Positions 6,404 through 10,044 of a DNA stretch of 10,044 nt are shown in pieces. The translations under genes and the position numbers were made by a program. The notes beneath the pieces are model-generated. The model saw only the letters and a program-made list of their open reading frames with translations, was not told the DNA's origin and ran no database searches. Source of the DNA: CAYFUR01 sp964346275 (GTDB taxonomy: Bacteria; Sumerlaeota; Sumerlaeia; SLMS01); the NCBI GenBank assembly GCA_964346275.1, contig CAYFUR010000125.1, positions 1-10,044 on the forward strand, written 5' to 3'. Position 1 is the first letter of the stretch, and every line of letters begins with the position of its first letter.

Positions 6404-7564
6404 TCAGCCCGGGTCGGCGGTTTCGTTCATGGGCCTGGCGTTGACGACCTGCTCGTAGATTTCCGGATCGACTTCTTCCTTCGGGCGCCCGGCGGCGATC
6501 CATTTGTCGATTTCCTGGAAGAGCACATCCACCATTTCCTCTTCCTTGCAGCCGCGCACAACTTTTCCAAGGCGATAGATGGCGCCCTTGCCACGGCCTC
6601 CGGCGATGCCGAAATCGGCGATCTGGCCCTCGCCGGGACCATTGACGGCGCAGCCCATGACGCTGACGGAGATATTCTCCGTGGCGTAGTCGCGCAGCCG
6701 CTCTTCCACTTGGTGCGCCGCGCGCTCGAGGGCGATTTCCACGCGGCCGCAACTCGGACAGGAGATCAGGTTGGGGCCAGACTGGCGCTCGCCCACGTTG
6801 GCGAGGAGCTTCTGGCCGACGTAGACCTCTTCCCTGGAATCACCGGTGAGGGAAACGCGGATGGTATCGCACAGGCCATCGAGGAGAAGCGCGCCAATGG
6901 CCTGGGCGCTCTTGATGGTGCCCGAGCGCACCGTGCCCGCTTCCGTCAGGCCGACGTGAAAGGGGACGTCGGTTTGATCGGCCATCTGGCGGTAGGCCTT
7001 TACAGTGGTGGGAACGTCGGAGGCTTTGAGGGAGAGCTTGATCTGGTCGTAGCCAAGATCCTCGATGGCGCGGATTTCGTCGAGGGCGGATTCCACCATG
7101 GCATCGGCGGTGTCCATCTGGCCGGCGAAGACTTTCCGGCGGAGATCCATGCGGAGGCTGCCGTTGTTGACGCCGATGCGGATGGAGACGTTTCGCTCGC
7201 GGCATCGCTCGACGATTTCGGGGAGCTTGTCTTTCCGCGCGAGGTTGCCCGGGTTGAGCCGGATGCCGTCGACACCGGCTTCGAGAACACGAAGGGCCAG
7301 GCGGTAATCAAAATGGATATCCGCGATGATGGGAACGGGGGCTTCCTTCATGATCTGGTCGAAGGCTTCCGCCGCCTTGATGTCGGGACAGGCGAGGCGG
7401 ACGATATCGACGCCCGCGTCTTTCAGCTCGCGAAGCTGGGCCAGCGTTGCCTCGACATTGCGTGTGTCGGTCTTGGTCATGGTCTGGACGCTGATCGGCG
7501 CGCCTCCGCCGATGGCGACGTTGCCCACGCGGACTTGGCGGGTCTGGCGGCGGGTGATGCTCAT
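6404..7564 (-). CDS. ispG: 4-hydroxy-3-methylbut-2-enyl diphosphate synthase (IspG/GcpE)
   Basis: IspG reductively opens the ring of methylerythritol cyclodiphosphate to give HMBPP, the penultimate step of the MEP isoprenoid pathway, in the cytosol. The 386-residue protein has the N-terminal TIM barrel (TRQVRVGNVAIGGGAPISVQ-TMTKTDT, then IIADIHFDYRLAL and GIRLNPGN) and the C-terminal iron-sulfur domain. The 4Fe-4S ligands are C269, C272 (SCPSCGR), C305 and E312 (MGCAVNGPGEG). It is the compact bacterial form, without the large insert of plant-type enzymes. The start at MSITRRQT (7564) is preceded by AGGAAG with a 5-nt spacer. A much longer in-frame extension to 8383 exists, but it only overlaps the upstream gene out of frame. 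It lies 85 nt after the amidohydrolase homologue and is probably co-transcribed with it and accA. No residue of the active site appears altered. Confidence 0.97.
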   Translation of the reverse strand: MSITRRQTRQVRVGNVAIGGGAPISVQTMTKTDTRNVEATLAQLRELKDAGVDIVRLACPDIKAAEAFDQIMKEAPVPIIADIHFDYRLALRVLEAGVDGIRLNPGNLARKDKLPEIVERCRERNVSIRIGVNNGSLRMDLRRKVFAGQMDTADAMVESALDEIRAIEDLGYDQIKLSLKASDVPTTVKAYRQMADQTDVPFHVGLTEAGTVRSGTIKSAQAIGALLLDGLCDTIRVSLTGDSREEVYVGQKLLANVGERQSGPNLISCPSCGRVEIALERAAHQVEERLRDYATENISVSVMGCAVNGPGEGQIADFGIAGGRGKGAIYRLGKVVRGCKEEEMVDVLFQEIDKWIAAGRPKEEVDPEIYEQVVNARPMNETADPG

Positions 7565-7649
7565 AAGGGCTTCCTGTGCGGCGTGTGATATTCCGTCAAC
7601 CGGCGATCCGGCGTAGGAGGTCAATGCAAACTCCGGGCCCCCGGATCGG

Positions 7650-9005
7650 TTACCAGAGATCGAGGCGGCGTTCGAGAAAAACGCCTTCCGGGCTTTCGTT
7701 GATGCCTTCCTGATCGTTCCAGATCGGACGCCCACGGAGATAAACCCGATGGATCGTGCCGCGGCAAGGATACTGTGCGAGAGGGTCGGCGAATTGGAGT
7801 TCGGCGCTGGACGACTCGGCGCATTTGGCGGACCGCTCGCCGTTGGGGTCCAGCAGGACGATATCCGCATCGCTGCCGATCTGGAGCGATCCCTTGCGCG
7901 GATAGAGGCCGGCGAGTTTCGCCGGGTCGGCGCAGGCGCACTGGGAGAGCGTCGCCAGGGAGAGGCGCCACTTGGCCACGCCCTCGCTGTGGAGCAGCGG
8001 GAGGAAATGCGCCAGCGTCGCGACACCCACGGGCGGCAGCTCGCCCGGCGCGGAATGGCCCAGGCGCTCGGCTTCGCTGCGCGGCTTGTGGCCGGACAGG
8101 ACGAGGGAAACGAGGCCGTCCTCGAGACCGGCAAAGAGGGCCTGGAGATCGGGGCGGCCGCGGACAGGGGGCCACGTGCGCGGAGATTCCATGGACGCCG
8201 GAAAGAGCAGAGAGGGCAGCGCCACGGAGCCATAGATATTGGGACAGCGCTCTCGCACCATCTGAAAAGCTTCGAGGGCGTCCGTTCCGTCGAGTCCGCG
8301 AAAAAGGATGCGCGGACGGCGGCCCGATGCCAGCTTGCCCGCCTGGCAGATGGAGGACGAGCCGTAGGAAGCGGGCAGGGCATCGGCCCAGGCCTCGGCC
8401 GATGCGAGATCGCCCGCGGAGGCCTTCTTCAGATAATAGCGGGCCGCGGCGTCGTAGGGGCTGGCGAGGATCAGCGAATCCTTGGGCAAATCGTCGAGCA
8501 GGGCGCAGAGCAGAGCGGGGGACGGATAATCGGAGGGCGGGTCCGTGCGCGCGACCCAGAAGGAGGCGAGGCCGGAGGCCAGGGCGTCGAGGGCCTGCTG
8601 GCGGCGGCGGTCGCCCCAATCGCTGACGAGGAGGTGGTAGCCGAAATCGACAAAGGCTTTCTTGCCGTCGGCGCCGGCCTGGGCGCGGATGGTTTCGCCG
8701 GCTGGCTCGTCTTCCTCCAACTCCATGGTGTTAACGACAGTTGTGACGCCGCCCTGGGCGGCATCGCGGGTGGAGAGGGAGAATCCGGCGCTGGATTCGG
8801 GATCGAAGTCCCCTTCTTCGAGGAGATTCAGCCCGAGGTCGACCGCGCCGGGGAGAAGCACCAGACCCTCGCAATCGACGGTTTCGGCTCCCCCGCCGTC
8901 GCCCAAATCGCCAATGGCGGCGACGCGCCCATCCTTCACCGCGAGGTCGGCCGTATATTCCAGGCCATCGGAGGCAATGGTGCCATTGCGAAAGATGAGG
9001 TCCAA
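7650..9005 (-). CDS. Catalytically degenerate dihydropyrimidinase/dihydroorotase-like protein (probable pseudoenzyme)
   Basis: This 451-residue protein has the cyclic-amidohydrolase layout from end to end. It opens with the N-terminal beta-sandwich (MDLIFRNGTIASDGLEYTAD, VKDGRVAAIG, GLVLLPGAVD), followed by AAQGGVTTVVNTM and AFVDFGYHL in the barrel. The C-terminal LAGLYPRKGSLQIGSDADIV-LLDP and the strand around YLRGRPIWND complete it. The active-site residues of the family are missing. The D-x-H-x-H metal motif reads D56-L-G-L-N60, and the carboxylated Lys of SFK is W150. The HAE position is A181-S-P, the next barrel His is R236 (ILFRG), and the final metal Asp of GTDHAP is G305 (LSGHKP). Hydrolysis is therefore very unlikely. 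The start is TTG, with AAAGGA about 9 nt before it and no in-frame ATG nearby upstream. The frame is intact and its codon use looks like its neighbours, which argues against a decaying gene. It lies 45 nt after accA and 85 nt before ispG. A structural or regulatory role is inferred; the partner is unknown. Confidence 0.85.
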   Translation of the reverse strand: MDLIFRNGTIASDGLEYTADLAVKDGRVAAIGDLGDGGGAETVDCEGLVLLPGAVDLGLNLLEEGDFDPESSAGFSLSTRDAAQGGVTTVVNTMELEEDEPAGETIRAQAGADGKKAFVDFGYHLLVSDWGDRRRQQALDALASGLASFWVARTDPPSDYPSPALLCALLDDLPKDSLILASPYDAAARYYLKKASAGDLASAEAWADALPASYGSSSICQAGKLASGRRPRILFRGLDGTDALEAFQMVRERCPNIYGSVALPSLLFPASMESPRTWPPVRGRPDLQALFAGLEDGLVSLVLSGHKPRSEAERLGHSAPGELPPVGVATLAHFLPLLHSEGVAKWRLSLATLSQCACADPAKLAGLYPRKGSLQIGSDADIVLLDPNGERSAKCAESSSAELQFADPLAQYPCRGTIHRVYLRGRPIWNDQEGINESPEGVFLERRLDLW

Positions 9006-9050
9006 GCGGGCGGGTCCTTTCGACCGGGAATCGAAAATTCGGGCGGGCGG

Positions 9051-10016
9051 TCAGCCGGCGTTTTCCACAAAGACGCCCATGCGCCGATACTTGTCAAAGC
9101 GCTGGGCGATCAGCTTATCGACCTTCAATTTGTCGAGCGCGGCAAGATGTTTTGCGAGCGCCTTGCGCAGCGACTGGAACGCGGCGTCGCGGTCTTCGTG
9201 GGCGCCGCCGTTGGGCTCGGAAACGATCTCGTCGATGACGCCAAGCTTATAGACGTCCTCGGCGGTGAGGCGAAGCTGCTTGGCGGCTTCGCCGGCCTTT
9301 GCGGGATCCTTGTAGAGAATCGCGGCGCAGCCCTCGGGGCTGATGACGTTATACCAGGAATTCTCCATCATCAGGACGCGATCGCCCAGGCCGATGCCGA
9401 GGGCGCCGCCGCTGGCCCCGGCGCCGATGATGGTGACGATGACGGGGACGCGGAGTTTGAACATATTGCGGATGTTGCGGGCGATGGCCTCGGCCTGGCC
9501 GCGTTCTTCCGCGCCCGTGCCGGGAAAGGCGCCCTTGGTATCGATAAAGATCATGACGGGCATGGAGAAACGGCTGGCGGTGTTCATGACGCGGAGGGCC
9601 TTGCGGTATCCCTCGGGGTGCATCATGCCGTAATTGCGGAGGTGGCGCTCGCGGGCTTCGTTGCCCATTTCCTGGCCCATGGCGGCGACGGGGCGGCCCT
9701 CGAACCGGCCGAGGCCGCAGATCAACGCCGGATCGTCGCGGAAGGAGCGATCGCCGGCCAGCTCGGTGAATTCCGTGAGCAACGCTTCCAGGTAATCGCT
9801 GGTGCGGGGGCGGTGCTTATGGCTGGCGAGCTGATAGCGCTCGAAAGGCGTCAGCCCGGACTTGGCGGACTTTCCCGCTTTGGCGCCGCCGCTGGCGGAG
9901 CCGGAGGTCTTGCCCGAGGATTTGGCCGGGGTCTTTGTTTGGGTCTGCTTGCTTGTTTTCGCCACGGTTTGCCGTTGCTTCTCCCTGGGGAGGTTTTGAA
10001 GTCCCGGAAGCGCCAT
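9051..10016 (-). CDS. accA: Acetyl-CoA carboxylase carboxyltransferase subunit alpha
   Basis: AccA works with AccD to transfer the carboxyl group from carboxybiotin-BCCP to acetyl-CoA, making malonyl-CoA for fatty acid synthesis. The 321-residue frame matches the E. coli length. Family motifs are LTPFERYQLASHKHRP (55-70), ELAGDRSFRDD (85-95), NYGMMHPEGYRKALR (128-142), FIDTKGAFPGTGAEERGQAE (157-176), GAGASGGALGIGLGD (198-212, with the oxyanion-hole Gly pair of SGG kept) and YNVISPEGCAAILYKD (222-237). Residues 18-54 are a Lys/Ser/Thr/Gly/Ala low-complexity stretch in place of the usual N-terminal helices. ATG at 10016 has only a GGAG touching it and no well-spaced ribosome binding site. The frame stays open to the window edge and GTG at residue 18 is an alternative, so the start is uncertain. 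First visible gene of a probable accA-pseudoamidohydrolase-ispG transcript. Confidence 0.95.
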   Translation of the reverse strand: MALPGLQNLPREKQRQTVAKTSKQTQTKTPAKSSGKTSGSASGGAKAGKSAKSGLTPFERYQLASHKHRPRTSDYLEALLTEFTELAGDRSFRDDPALICGLGRFEGRPVAAMGQEMGNEARERHLRNYGMMHPEGYRKALRVMNTASRFSMPVMIFIDTKGAFPGTGAEERGQAEAIARNIRNMFKLRVPVIVTIIGAGASGGALGIGLGDRVLMMENSWYNVISPEGCAAILYKDPAKAGEAAKQLRLTAEDVYKLGVIDEIVSEPNGGAHEDRDAAFQSLRKALAKHLAALDKLKVDKLIAQRFDKYRRMGVFVENAG

Positions 10017-10044
10017 TCTCCGCGTCGCTGTGCCGGGCCGGGAC

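Noticed and set aside
6710..7588. Long plus-strand open frame opposite ispG
   Set aside because: Antisense shadow of a certain gene, with no recognisable domain and no ribosome binding site.
7565..8383. N-terminal extension of the ispG frame to 8383
   Set aside because: The extension is Arg/Ser/Pro-rich out-of-frame sequence of the upstream amidohydrolase homologue. IspG homology starts at MSITRRQT, with a proper ribosome binding site.
7621..8619. 332-codon minus-strand frame and 283-codon plus-strand frame (7775-8626) within the amidohydrolase homologue
   Set aside because: Both are Arg/Pro/Gly-rich shadows; the frame ending at 7650 has clear family homology along its whole length.

Overview
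The window is bacterial chromosomal sequence of high GC content, probably a scaffold from a draft or metagenome-assembled genome, because an exact 100-N run (1996-2095) joins two contigs. The gene content is mostly core metabolism and housekeeping: GroES/GroEL, IspG of the non-mevalonate isoprenoid pathway, AccA of fatty acid synthesis, a ferritin-like protein, a polyphosphate-glucokinase-type sugar kinase, a PilZ protein and a lipid-linked sugar transferase. A cell-envelope glycan initiator, a PilZ protein and a likely sigma-54 promoter suit a Gram-negative-like bacterium. I cannot name the phylum from sequence alone. No tRNA, rRNA, CRISPR array or insertion sequence was seen.

Layout. Positions 1-1361 (+) hold the 3' part of a polyprenyl-phosphate sugar phosphotransferase, which is cut by the window start. 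Converging on it from the minus strand is a line of genes: groES (4880-4590), groEL (4516-2864), a ROK-family polyphosphate/ATP glucokinase (2721 into the gap) and a ferritin-like protein (1978-1565). Divergent from groES is a small PilZ gene (5221-5643, +), which ends 14 bp from a convergent small secreted protein (6164-5658, -). The right third is a minus-strand cluster that runs accA (10016-9051), an amidohydrolase homologue (9005-7650) and ispG (7564-6404), with spacings of 45 and 85 nt.

The most unusual signals are regulatory and evolutionary. First, groES is preceded by a near-perfect sigma-54 (-24/-12) promoter, and I see no CIRCE element or convincing sigma-70 promoter. Second, a strong intrinsic terminator sits on the groES stop codon, between groES and groEL, so the two chaperonin genes may be only partly coupled. 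Third, the gene between accA and ispG is a full-length dihydropyrimidinase/dihydroorotase-fold protein in which every metal-binding and catalytic position I can align has been replaced, so it is probably a pseudoenzyme. Lesser oddities are an AccA whose N-terminal helical region is replaced by a basic low-complexity segment, and a glucokinase with Met in place of the conserved sugar-contacting His.
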